The notes beneath the pieces are model-generated. The model saw nothing but the letters and a program-made list of their open reading frames with translations. It was not told the DNA's origin and ran no database searches. From positions 1 to 64,000 of the forward strand of contig JASFVP010000014.1 of assembly GCA_050049775.1 (NCBI GenBank): a DNA stretch of 64,000 bases. The letters are read 5' to 3'. The stretch comes from JABDQZ01 sp050049775. GTDB lineage: Bacteria; Pseudomonadota; Gammaproteobacteria; Chromatiales; Chromatiaceae. Below are positions 15,119-25,163 of the stretch, piece by piece. Position numbers and translations under genes: made by a program. Numbering within the stretch: position 1 is the first letter of the stretch; the number at the start of each line of letters is the position of its first letter.

Positions 15119-16363
15119 ATGACTAAAAGAAGGGTAGTTGTTACCGGGCTGGGTATGGTTTCGCCGGTCGGTGTTACTGTTGCAAAGTCATGGGAAAATA
15201 TTCTGGCTGGAAAAAGTGGCATCAAGCCGATTACTCACTTTCCGATTGAAGATTTCAGCACCCGTTTTGGCGGCCCGATCTACGATTTCAACCACGAAGA
15301 TTATTTCAGCAAAAAGGATCTGAAAAAAATGGATCCGTTCCAGCATTACGGCATCGCGGCCGGCATGCAGGCGCTGGACGACAGTGGTATCGAGGTAACG
15401 GATGCCAATGCCAAACGCATCGGTGTGGCGATTGGTTCCGGCATCGGTGGCGTTACCGGTATTGAAACCGGTTATGGCGCATTCCTGAAAGGCGGACCCC
15501 GCAAGATTTCACCTTTCTTTGTACCGGCCAACATCATCAACATGGTGGCGGGCAACCTGTCGATCTGGCGTGGACTCAAGGGCCCGAATATTTCCATCGT
15601 ATCTGCCTGTTCGACCGGTGCGCACAACATTGCAGAAGCCGGTCGCATGATCCAGTACGGTACCGTTGATATGATGGTTGCCGGTGGTTCCGAAATGGCG
15701 ACTTCACCCACCGGCCTGGGCGGTTTTGCCGCAGCGCGTGCACTGTCGACGCGCAATGATGACCCGCAAGCTGCGAGTCGTCCGTGGGACAAGGACCGCG
15801 ATGGTTTTGTGCTGTCCGACGGCGCCGGTGTGGTGGTGCTCGAAGAACTGGAACACGCCAGGGCGCGTGGTGCAACAATCTATGCCGAGCTGGCCGGTTC
15901 AGCGATGAACTCCGATGCTTATCATATGACTTCACCATCACCCAACGGTGAGGGGGCACGCGACTGTATGTTGCTGGCGCTGGAAGATGCCGGCTTCAAT
16001 ACCGATCAGGTCGATTACATCAATGCGCATGGCACATCCACGCCGGCCGGTGATATCGCCGAAACCATGGCGGTCAAGGGTGCCTTTGGCGATTACGCCT
16101 ACAAACTTTGCGTCAGCTCGACCAAGTCGATGACCGGTCACATGCTCGGTGCCGCCGGTGGTGCTGAAGCGGTGTTCACGATTCTGGCGATTCGCGATCA
16201 GGTGGCGCCGCCGACCATCAACCTCGACAACCCGGATCCCGATTGCGACCTGGATTATGTTGCGCATACCGCACAGCAGAGGCCGATCAATGTGGCGATT
16301 TCCAATTCGTTCGGTTTTGGCGGCACCAACGGCTCCCTGGTCTTCAGTAAATTCAACGACTAG
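15119..16363 (+). CDS. fabF: Beta-ketoacyl-ACP synthase II
   Basis: A 414-residue elongating condensing enzyme. It has RRVVVTGLGMVSPVG at the N-terminus, the catalytic Cys in VSACSTGAHNIA, His in NAHGTSTPAGD, Lys and His in STKSMTGHMLGAAG, and the C-terminal SNSFGFGGTNGSLVF. Length and motif order are normal. It adds two-carbon units from malonyl-ACP, and FabF usually governs temperature-dependent unsaturated chain elongation. pabC follows after 17 bases. Confidence 0.95.
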   Translation: MTKRRVVVTGLGMVSPVGVTVAKSWENILAGKSGIKPITHFPIEDFSTRFGGPIYDFNHEDYFSKKDLKKMDPFQHYGIAAGMQALDDSGIEVTDANAKRIGVAIGSGIGGVTGIETGYGAFLKGGPRKISPFFVPANIINMVAGNLSIWRGLKGPNISIVSACSTGAHNIAEAGRMIQYGTVDMMVAGGSEMATSPTGLGGFAAARALSTRNDDPQAASRPWDKDRDGFVLSDGAGVVVLEELEHARARGATIYAELAGSAMNSDAYHMTSPSPNGEGARDCMLLALEDAGFNTDQVDYINAHGTSTPAGDIAETMAVKGAFGDYAYKLCVSSTKSMTGHMLGAAGGAEAVFTILAIRDQVAPPTINLDNPDPDCDLDYVAHTAQQRPINVAISNSFGFGGTNGSLVFSKFND

Positions 16364-16380
16364 TTAATTTCTGACGCGGA

Positions 16381-17220
16381 ATGAAGTCTGATCAAGCCCT
16401 GCCTTTGATTCTCATCAACGGCAGGCCAACTGACCAGCTTTCGATTCACGACCGTTCGATACATTATGGCGATGGCCTGTTTGAAACCATTGCCATTGTC
16501 AACGGCATCGCCTGTCAGCTGGAGCGTCACCTGCAACGATTGCAAACAGGTTTGCAAAGACTGGCTTTCCCGATTCTTGATTTAAAGGTGCTGCAAGCCG
16601 AAATCGCCAACCAGGCATCGGTATTTCAACAAGCTGTGCTCAAACTCATTATCACTCGTGGATCGGGACAGCGCGGTTATCGTCCGCCGCAACAGTCCAG
16701 CCCGGTGACTGTACTGATGTTTGATGAGTATTCGCCGTTACCGCAGTCAAGCTATGCCGATGGTGTCGATGTGATGTTTTGTCACACCCGGTTGTCAAGC
16801 ACTCCACTGCTGGCCGGCATCAAACATCTGAATCGGCTGGAACAGGTACTGGCGCGCAATGAATGGCGGCAAGCGGAGATTTATGAAGGCCTGATGCTGG
16901 ATACGGATGACTTTGTGATTGAAGCCACATCCAGCAACCTGTTCGTCTGGAAAAATGCCGAGTTACTGACAGCAGATTTGTCGCGCTGCGGCATTGACGG
17001 CATCATGCGGCAATTGATTCTGGATGTCGCCGCACTGCTCGGCATTGTCGTCAAACAAACACAGATCAGTAAACAGGATTGCCTCGATGCGGATGCCTTG
17101 CTCCTGAGTAATTCGCTGACCGGTATCGTGCCGGTGCGGCGTCTGGAAAACCGAATTTATGAGCCAACACTGCGACCCACAGAACTCATCAGCCAGGTCA
17201 TGGAACAGGCATTTGCCTGA
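16381..17220 (+). CDS. pabC: Aminodeoxychorismate lyase
   Basis: A 279-residue fold-type IV PLP enzyme that releases pyruvate from 4-amino-4-deoxychorismate to give p-aminobenzoate for folate synthesis. The N-terminal LINGRPTDQLSIHDRSIHYGDGLFETI, the PLP lysine in LAGIKHLNRLEQVLARNE, and the cofactor-binding EATSSNLFVW are visible. It is placed between fabF and mltG as in Escherichia coli, which favours PabC over branched-chain or D-amino acid transaminases of the same fold. The mltG frame overlaps its 3' end. Confidence 0.9.
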   Translation: MKSDQALPLILINGRPTDQLSIHDRSIHYGDGLFETIAIVNGIACQLERHLQRLQTGLQRLAFPILDLKVLQAEIANQASVFQQAVLKLIITRGSGQRGYRPPQQSSPVTVLMFDEYSPLPQSSYADGVDVMFCHTRLSSTPLLAGIKHLNRLEQVLARNEWRQAEIYEGLMLDTDDFVIEATSSNLFVWKNAELLTADLSRCGIDGIMRQLILDVAALLGIVVKQTQISKQDCLDADALLLSNSLTGIVPVRRLENRIYEPTLRPTELISQVMEQAFA

Positions 17221-18220
17221 CGACTGGTTCAACCGGCTGCTCGGCATGCTGGTGATCATCGCCAGCTTTGTGCTGGCCTGGTTTCTCATGGATTACCATG
17301 ATTTCACCCGTTCGCACCTGAAGCTGCCGGACAGGACAGTTACCTATCAACTGAAGCCCGGCAGCTCGATCAATTCGATCGCCCGGCAATTCAAGCAAAA
17401 CGGCTGGATCAGCAACAGCACTTATCTGAAAATCTGTGCACGGCTGAATCACATCAGTGCCATCAAAGCCGGTGAGTATGAATTCGATGACAGCATGACG
17501 CCGTTGCAACTGCTGGAAAAGATGTCACGCGGCGAAGTGCTGTTGCATCAGGTCACGTTTATCGAAGGCTGGACCTTCAAGCAAATGCTGCAGGCCTTGC
17601 AGCAAAATGCCGTGCTCGATAAAACGCTCGAAGGCAAAACACAGGCAGAAATCATGCAGTTGCTGGGCGAGGCGGACATGCATCCGGAAGGGTTGTTCCT
17701 GCCGGATACCTATGCGTTTAGTCGCGGTATGAGTGATTTGCAGATTCTGCAGGCTGCGCGCCAGGCGATGCGTACAAGGCTGGAGCAGGCCTGGCTAAAA
17801 CGTGCTGAAAACCTGCCGCTCAAGTCACCGTATGAAGCCTTGATTCTGGCATCGATTGTGGAAAAGGAAACCGGTCTGGCCAGTGAACGGCCACTGATCG
17901 CCGGAGTGTTTACCTCACGATTGCGAAAAGGCATGAAACTGCAGACTGATCCAACCGTGATTTACGGCATGGGCGATGCCTATAAGGGCAATATTCGCCG
18001 CAAGGACCTGCTCAAGGACACGGCTTATAATACCTACGTGCATACCGGCCTCACGCCGACGCCGATCAGTATGCCAGGGCATGACGCGATCGATGCGGTA
18101 TTGCATCCGGACGTTCAGGGGTATCTGTATTTTGTTGCCAAAGGTGACGGCAGCCATTATTTTTCCAGGACACTGGAAGAACACAATAAGGCAGTGCGCA
18201 AGTTTCAACTGAAAAAATAA
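17213..18220 (+). CDS. mltG: Endolytic murein transglycosylase MltG
   Basis: A YceG-like protein of 335 residues from a TTG at 17213. An ATG at 17159 would extend it to 353 residues but overlap pabC by 62 bases; an 8-base overlap is more in keeping with other junctions in this operon. A single membrane helix (LLGMLVIIASFVLAWF) is followed by a LysM-like region and the catalytic domain. The latter has ASIVEKETGLASERPLIAGVF with the catalytic Glu, LQTDPTVIYGMG, and AYNTYVHTGLTPTPISMPG. It cleaves nascent glycan strands and sets their length. Confidence 0.92.
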   Translation: MPDDWFNRLLGMLVIIASFVLAWFLMDYHDFTRSHLKLPDRTVTYQLKPGSSINSIARQFKQNGWISNSTYLKICARLNHISAIKAGEYEFDDSMTPLQLLEKMSRGEVLLHQVTFIEGWTFKQMLQALQQNAVLDKTLEGKTQAEIMQLLGEADMHPEGLFLPDTYAFSRGMSDLQILQAARQAMRTRLEQAWLKRAENLPLKSPYEALILASIVEKETGLASERPLIAGVFTSRLRKGMKLQTDPTVIYGMGDAYKGNIRRKDLLKDTAYNTYVHTGLTPTPISMPGHDAIDAVLHPDVQGYLYFVAKGDGSHYFSRTLEEHNKAVRKFQLKK

Positions 18221-18251
18221 CGTGGTCCCATGACAAACCAATGTGATTTCA

Positions 18252-18887
18252 ATGCCGGGTAAGTTCATCACCGTAGAAGGTGGCGAGGGTGCCGGTAAAA
18301 GCAGCAACCTCGAATTCATCCGCAGCCTGTTGCAACAAGCTGGCCATGAGGTGCTTTACACGCGTGAGCCTGGCGGCACCGAACTGGGCGAGGCACTGCG
18401 TAACCTGCTGCTGGGCCACAAACATACCGGCATGTCGGATGATGCCGAGCTTTTGTTAATGTTTGCCGCGCGCGCTGAGCATTTGCAGCAGAAAATCCTG
18501 CCGGCCCTGAAAGCTGGTCAGTGGGTGTTGTGCGACCGCTTCACCGATGCGACCTATGCCTATCAGGGCGGCGGTCGCGGCATTGACCCGCAGCGTATTG
18601 CCGAGCTGGAAAGCTGGGTGCAGGGTGACATGCGTCCGGACCTGACATTGTTACTGGACCTGCCGGTTGAAACCGGCCTGGCGCGCGCTAACCAGCGTTC
18701 CGAACCGGATCGTTTTGAGGTTGAGAAAACACAATTTTTCGAAAAAGTGCGGCGGGCCTATCTGGCCATCGCCGCAGCGCAGCCGCAACGCGTTCGCATC
18801 ATCAATGCCGAATTGCCGCTTGAGCAGGTGCAGGCACAGATTGCCGCGGTGATGCAGGATTTTCTCGAGGTGCAGGCGGATGCCTGA
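18252..18887 (+). CDS. tmk: Thymidylate kinase
   Basis: A 211-residue dTMP kinase starting MPGKFITVEGGEGAGKSSN. The P-loop is GGEGAGKSS, the dTMP-binding DR motif lies in LCDRFTDATYAYQGGGRG, and REPGGTELGE forms the DRX-type N-terminal loop. A GTG nine bases upstream is an alternative start without a clear advantage. It phosphorylates dTMP to dTDP. Its stop overlaps the start of holB by 8 bases, as in other gammaproteobacterial tmk-holB pairs. Confidence 0.95.
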   Translation: MPGKFITVEGGEGAGKSSNLEFIRSLLQQAGHEVLYTREPGGTELGEALRNLLLGHKHTGMSDDAELLLMFAARAEHLQQKILPALKAGQWVLCDRFTDATYAYQGGGRGIDPQRIAELESWVQGDMRPDLTLLLDLPVETGLARANQRSEPDRFEVEKTQFFEKVRRAYLAIAAAQPQRVRIINAELPLEQVQAQIAAVMQDFLEVQADA

Positions 18888-19866
18888 TTTATCCGGCACG
18901 CAGATTTTACCCTGGCAGCAAGCACAGTGGCGCAATATGCAGGCCGCCATTGCCGAAGGCCGTTTGCCGCATGCCTTGTTGCTGACCGGCCAGCAGGGCA
19001 TCGGCAAAATGCATTTTGCCCGTTGCCTGGCGGCGGCGCTGCTGTGCCAGTCGTCGGTGAATGGCCATGCCTGCGGGAAATGCAATGCCTGTCATTTATT
19101 GCAGGTCGGCAATCACCCCGATCTGCACCTCATTGAACCGGAAGAAAAGGGCGGCGTGATCAAGGTCGACAGCATTCGCAAGCTGGTCGAGGAAAACAGC
19201 CTGACGCCACATCTGGCCAACATCAAACTGCACATTATCCGTGATGCGGACCGCATGAATATCGCGGCCGCCAACAGCCTGCTGAAAACCCTGGAAGAGC
19301 CGTCACCCAACACCCTGATTCTGCTGGTGTGCGCACATACGGAAAACCTGCCGGCAACGATAAAAAGTCGCTGCCAGAAGCTGGCTTTCCCGTTGCCGGA
19401 TGCCGGGCAGGCGCTGCAATGGCTGCAGCAGCAAGGTGGTGATGCTGCCGAGCAGTTGCTGGCATTAGCCGGTGGTGCGCCGCTGGCAGCGCTGGATCTG
19501 CAACAACAGGATGCCTTGCAACAACGTGACGAACTGTTTCAGGCGCTGCTGCAGATTTCCCGTGGCAAGGCCGATCCGGTAAAAATCGCAGCACACTGGG
19601 AAAAACAGGATATTCATCTGGTTTTACAGTGGCTGACAATTTGGGTTATTGACCTGATTCGGCTAAAGTATGAGTCAGGTGGGTCGCTACTGCATAACAG
19701 GGATCAACTGGAACAACTGAGCGGCCTCTCCAGGCGGTTTTCCCTGCCTGAACTTTTCGGATTTTATGATAAATTCCTGCAGGCCGGGCGTCTCGCTGAT
19801 CGACAGCTGAACCGGACTTTATTGCTGGAAAACCTTTTGCTGCCCTGGGCCGCACAACGAAACTGA
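18880..19866 (+). CDS. holB: DNA polymerase III delta' subunit
   Basis: A 328-residue clamp-loader subunit. A degenerate P-loop (TGQQGIGKMHFAR) is followed by a four-cysteine zinc module (CQSSVNGHACGKCNACH), the sensor region and the SRC motif (TIKSRCQKLAF) that supplies the arginine finger. The C-terminal part is a helical oligomerisation domain. It works with DnaX and HolA to load the sliding clamp. Retention of GxxGxGK is common in delta' proteins and does not imply strong ATP hydrolysis. The pilZ start follows after nine bases. Confidence 0.92.
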   Translation: MPDLSGTQILPWQQAQWRNMQAAIAEGRLPHALLLTGQQGIGKMHFARCLAAALLCQSSVNGHACGKCNACHLLQVGNHPDLHLIEPEEKGGVIKVDSIRKLVEENSLTPHLANIKLHIIRDADRMNIAAANSLLKTLEEPSPNTLILLVCAHTENLPATIKSRCQKLAFPLPDAGQALQWLQQQGGDAAEQLLALAGGAPLAALDLQQQDALQQRDELFQALLQISRGKADPVKIAAHWEKQDIHLVLQWLTIWVIDLIRLKYESGGSLLHNRDQLEQLSGLSRRFSLPELFGFYDKFLQAGRLADRQLNRTLLLENLLLPWAAQRN

Positions 19867-19875
19867 TTAATATTT

Positions 19876-20229
19876 ATGACTGTACCGCCGAAAGCACGAC
19901 AAGGAATACTTTCTTTGACCATCAAGGACAAGAACGCCTTGTATGCGGCTTATATGCAGTTTGTCAAAAACGGCGGCCTGTTTATACCGACCAACAAGAA
20001 ATACAATCTTGGCGATGAAGTGTTCATGTTGCTCAGCCTGATGGACGAGCCTGAGCGCATTCCGGTGGCCGGCAAGATCATCTGGATCACCCCGGTAGGC
20101 GCCGAAGGCAATCGGGCAGCCGGCATTGGCGTGCAGTTCAGTGATCAGGACGGTGGTCAGGCGCGCAACAAGATCGAAGGTTATCTGGCCGGTTCATTGC
20201 AGACCGACCGTCAAACCCACACCATGTAA
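19876..20229 (+). CDS. pilZ: PilZ-domain protein
   Basis: A 117-residue protein made almost entirely of a PilZ-like beta barrel (GILSLTIKDKNALYAAYMQF, NGGLFIPTNKKYNLGDEVFML, GKIIWITP, GIGVQFSD). The RxxxR and D/NxSxxG c-di-GMP-binding motifs are not complete: NGGLF stands where NxSxxG is expected and the N-terminal Arg pair is absent. That matches true type IV pilus PilZ proteins, which do not bind c-di-GMP themselves and act with PilB and FimX. Its place between holB and tatD is typical of pseudomonads and related gammaproteobacteria. Confidence 0.9.
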   Translation: MTVPPKARQGILSLTIKDKNALYAAYMQFVKNGGLFIPTNKKYNLGDEVFMLLSLMDEPERIPVAGKIIWITPVGAEGNRAAGIGVQFSDQDGGQARNKIEGYLAGSLQTDRQTHTM

Positions 20230-20255
20230 AACGCGCGTCAGGCGCGTGCAATCCT

Positions 20256-21026
20256 ATGTTTATCGATTCCCATTGTCATCTCGATCGGCTCGATCTGGCG
20301 CCGTTCAATAATGATTTTGCTGAACTGATGCAGGCGATTCGTCAGGCGGATGTGGATCATCTGTTGTGCGTATCCATTGATCTGGAAAGTTATCCGGCCA
20401 TGCTGGCACTGGTTGATCAGTACCCGAACGTATCCACCTCGGTCGGCGTGCATCCCAACGATTTTGACCGGCGTGAGCCATCGGTCGACGAGCTGGTGGA
20501 GTTGGCGCAGCACCCCAGCAATGTCGCCATTGGAGAAACCGGTCTCGATTATTTCCGCTCCGAAGGCAGTCTGGACTGGCAACGCGATCGCTTCCGCACC
20601 CATATTCGTGCAGCACGCCAGGCTGGCAAGCCATTGATCATACACACCCGCGATGCGCGCGAAGACACCATCAATATTCTGCGTGAGGAAAATGCCGCCG
20701 AAGTAGGTGGTGTCATGCATTGCTTCACAGAATCGCTGGAAATGGCCGAGGCGGCCATGGAGATGAATTTCTACATTTCCTTTTCCGGCATCGTCACGTT
20801 CAAGAATGCCGTGGAACTGCAGGAAGTGGCCAGGAAGGTGCCGCTGGAACGCATGCTGATCGAAACCGATTCACCCTATCTGGCGCCGGTGCCGTATCGC
20901 GGCAAACCGAATATCCCGGCTTATGTGGGCAAGGTGGCAGAGTATATTGCCGGACTTCGGGACATCAGTGTGGAAAAACTTGCGGAAATTACCAGCGCCA
21001 ACTTCCGTCGCTTGTTTCTGCAATAA
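20256..21026 (+). CDS. tatD: TatD-family metal-dependent deoxyribonuclease
   Basis: A 256-residue TIM-barrel hydrolase. The metal ligands are visible: DSHCHLD at the start, Glu in GETGLDYF, His in IIHTRDA and MHCFTES, and Asp in ETDSPYLAPVP. The branch is YcfH-like, as shown by its position at the end of the tmk-holB-pilZ block. Family members are 3'-5' exonucleases or AP endonucleases linked to DNA repair. It converges on the acyl-CoA ligase gene with only 18 bases between stops. Confidence 0.92.
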   Translation: MFIDSHCHLDRLDLAPFNNDFAELMQAIRQADVDHLLCVSIDLESYPAMLALVDQYPNVSTSVGVHPNDFDRREPSVDELVELAQHPSNVAIGETGLDYFRSEGSLDWQRDRFRTHIRAARQAGKPLIIHTRDAREDTINILREENAAEVGGVMHCFTESLEMAEAAMEMNFYISFSGIVTFKNAVELQEVARKVPLERMLIETDSPYLAPVPYRGKPNIPAYVGKVAEYIAGLRDISVEKLAEITSANFRRLFLQ

Positions 21027-21044
21027 AGCGTCTGCTATCGCCAC

Positions 21045-22853
<1,809 letters not shown>

Positions 22854-23123
22854 TTTTTACTCCACAAATTCGATACCTGGCTTATTTGTAATGTAGCAAA
22901 CGACATTGTTATTTTCGTCCGCCTGCGTATATGGGGAAGTGCGTAGCGATTCGGATCAGGGATTCGCTGGCATGGCAAATCAACCGGCATGCTTGCTGAT
23001 CAGTCTGGTGGCGGAAGATGTATTCTCGACTTCCGGTTTCAGCAGGGCAGGGACGGATCATCAAAGAATCATAGCTTTTTAAAGCACGCTAGCCAACATT
23101 GACGTGGACCGGAGTCGCGGTAA

Positions 23124-24203
23124 TTACAGGTAATTTTCCCGAATGCGGGCGTCAATCTGTGCAAAGCTGTTTACGCCCTGTTCACGATAAAGCGACAGTA
23201 TGGCTTGTGCCAGTTCCAACCAGTGTTTCTCTGCCGGTTTCAACAGCTTTTTGATGGCCGACAGGTCGTTGTGCTCCACCCATTGCTGATAGGCTTGCAT
23301 GATGCTCGGGAAGATGACTTTTCGCATGCTGCTGAGATTGGCGAAATAAAAATGCAGCTGGGCGGGATCGGCATTTTTCAATAATTCGGGCAAGGTGGAG
23401 ATGGTGTCGGCAATGTGATCGCGAATAGCGCGAGCCATCATCTCAACCTGGGAACGCGGCATTTGCGCCAGCATGGCTTCCCAGTCATCCCCCAGCATCT
23501 GACCGGCTTTGATCTCACCGATTTCATGCAGCAGGATGGTATTGATCTCGGTATCGGTCATCTTGTCGAGCGAATTGTCCCGGTCGTTGTCAAAGTCGTA
23601 ACAGGCCAGCGCCCGCGCCAGTGGCGTTTCCTGTTTGTACCATTGCGATTCCTCGACTTTTTCCCAAATAAAGCGGCGTAACGACTCGCGCCGGATAAAC
23701 ACACATTTGTCCTGCGCCATGCCGGGCGGGGCTGCCAGGTCACGCGCCAGTTCGCGGGAGGCAACGTACAGATTGTATTCGTCGAATTGCTGCTGGTGCT
23801 CCAGTTCGGCCAGGAAAAAGACCGGTTTGCCATAGAGGCCGTGGCCACCGCTGTAAACCAGACCGTGTGGATTGATCAGCTCATTGACCTGGCGTGTTTC
23901 AAAAGGATCGATTTCGATATCATTGATCAGCAGCCTGGCGAATTCCTGATCTTCAATTTCATCCCACAGGGATTCGCGTGCGGTCAACCAGGCGCCAATG
24001 TCTTCGTTGGATAATACCCGGTCGAAAGGACGGCGGTTTTCCCAGCGGAAGAATTCGCGCATTTTCAGCAAGTAAACGCACATGGTGTAGTTGCCCGCAT
24101 ATTGGGCATCCGAGATGTGGCAATTGTTTTGAACAGTCGTTTGCAGCAATTCCATCACATATTCCACTGCCTGAATCAGCTTGATATTACTGCAATAGTG
24201 CAT
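23124..24203 (-). CDS. Conserved hypothetical protein, soluble, about 360 residues
   Basis: I do not recognise this protein. The frame opens at 24332, but the first 43 residues look non-coding (Arg/Pro/Cys rich), so MHYCSNIKLIQ at 24203 or MELLQTTVQN at 24155 is the more likely start. The N-terminus reads as a helix followed by CHISDAQYAGNYTMCVYLLKMREFFRWE, with two cysteines and a histidine. The rest is acidic and helical, with no membrane segment. It contains HEIGE (about residue 260) within NTILLHEIGEIKAGQ, which resembles a degenerate metal-binding helix, but no catalytic assignment is justified. It stands alone between fadD-like and sulfur-globule-like genes. Confidence 0.75.
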   Translation of the reverse strand: MHYCSNIKLIQAVEYVMELLQTTVQNNCHISDAQYAGNYTMCVYLLKMREFFRWENRRPFDRVLSNEDIGAWLTARESLWDEIEDQEFARLLINDIEIDPFETRQVNELINPHGLVYSGGHGLYGKPVFFLAELEHQQQFDEYNLYVASRELARDLAAPPGMAQDKCVFIRRESLRRFIWEKVEESQWYKQETPLARALACYDFDNDRDNSLDKMTDTEINTILLHEIGEIKAGQMLGDDWEAMLAQMPRSQVEMMARAIRDHIADTISTLPELLKNADPAQLHFYFANLSSMRKVIFPSIMQAYQQWVEHNDLSAIKKLLKPAEKHWLELAQAILSLYREQGVNSFAQIDARIRENYL

Positions 24204-24377
24204 GGTTTGCTTGTTGTAAACACCCCGGCGGATATGAGGACATTGACGGGTTATATAAAAGCAGGAGTTGGAAATTCTTGTTGGGAGACGGGGGCTGTAT
24301 TGCAATAAACAATATTTATAAAATCCCGACATTCAATAAAAGCAACATCAGAATTTGGTTTCGGTAAGGTATACAGT

Positions 24378-24406
24378 AGACAGGCCAGCGTGAAGCTGGC
24401 CTGTCT
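24378..24406. terminator. Perfect 12-bp hairpin downstream of sulfur-globule gene
   Basis: AGACAGGCCAGC (24378-24389) pairs exactly with 24395-24406 across a 5-base loop. A second inverted repeat, AGCTGTCA-GT-TGACAGCT, at 24417-24434 abuts the stop codon. Neither has a clear T-run, so these may stabilise the 3' end of the message rather than terminate it. Confidence 0.45.
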
Positions 24407-24433
24407 GGTCTGACTCAGCTGTCAGTTGACAGC

Positions 24434-24835
24434 TTATTCGGCGGGTGCCGCGGCAGGTGCGGGAGGTGCTGCGTTATAGGGCGCATTGCGATAGTAGCGA
24501 CGCGGGCCGTAGTTATTACCCCAGCCCATGCCCGGGCCGTCGCTGCTGCCAAAATTGAAGTTCGGTCCGCCGAAGTTGTTGCCACCCCAGCCCGGTCCCC
24601 AATTGTTGCCGCCCCAACCAGGACCCCAGTTTCCACCGCCCCAGCCGGGTCCCCAATTATTGCCTCCCCAACGGTTGCCGCCCCAGCCCGGTCCCCAGTT
24701 GTTACCACCCCAACCAGGGCCCCAGTTGTAGTCATTGGTGCTGAAGCTCCAGAAGGCTTCGGCATCGGATTGGAAAGCGACATTGCTACCGGCCACCAAT
24801 GCAACGGCAGCGGCAAGTGATAATAGTTTTTTCAT
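24434..24835 (-). CDS. Sulfur-globule-like protein, secreted Gly/Asn/Trp/Pro repeat protein
   Basis: A 133-residue protein with a clear Sec signal peptide (MKKLLSLAAAVALVAGSNVAF, probable cleavage after QSDAEA). The mature part is dominated by a 7-residue unit WGPGWGG that occurs five times separated by N, NN or GN, followed by FGGPNFNFG and a Pro/Ala-rich tail. This composition and layout match the small structural proteins that coat periplasmic sulfur globules in purple and colourless sulfur bacteria. The role is inferred from composition only. Other Gly/Trp-rich surface proteins are possible. The gene stands alone, with hairpins after the stop. Confidence 0.7.
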   Translation of the reverse strand: MKKLLSLAAAVALVAGSNVAFQSDAEAFWSFSTNDYNWGPGWGGNNWGPGWGGNRWGGNNWGPGWGGGNWGPGWGGNNWGPGWGGNNFGGPNFNFGSSDGPGMGWGNNYGPRRYYRNAPYNAAPPAPAAAPAE

Positions 24836-25163
24836 TGAATGATCCTGTAGTTGATTGGATTTTGTATGGTTTTATTGTTGTGCTCTTTGATAATAGACAA
24901 TAGCGGCAAAATGTCATCGTCAGCGCTTTTTCCCACTACCATGTCCGCGAAAAGTGGTGCTTCGATGTTGGGTTTATTAGCGATCAATGACATAAAATAT
25001 TTTGTATTGTGAAAAATCCTTCTCAATGTTAGGGTTATTCGCGCTCTTGTTTGAACAACAAATAATAATTCCAACATACCTATAAAGTTTCTGGCAGTTC
25101 CAGGCAATAACACCAGTCAGGCAAGTGGCGTTCTCGTTTTCACTATCCTAAAGGGGGGATGTT
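24836..25163. other. AT-rich divergent intergenic region
   Basis: 328 bases between the sulfur-globule gene (minus) and the heptaheme cytochrome gene (plus). It must hold the promoters of both. The region is AT-rich, and a 93-codon frame on the minus strand (24832-25113) has no protein-like character. I see no Pho box. A good ribosome-binding site (AAGGGGGG) lies 9 bases before the cytochrome ATG. Confidence 0.5.

Noticed and set aside
22854..23123. Intergenic stretch between acyl-CoA ligase and the 360-residue hypothetical
   Set aside because: Searched for RNA genes, repeats and operators; nothing convincing found.
24832..25113. 93-codon minus-strand frame before the sulfur-globule gene
   Set aside because: It covers the divergent promoter region and overlaps the sulfur-globule start; composition is not protein-like.
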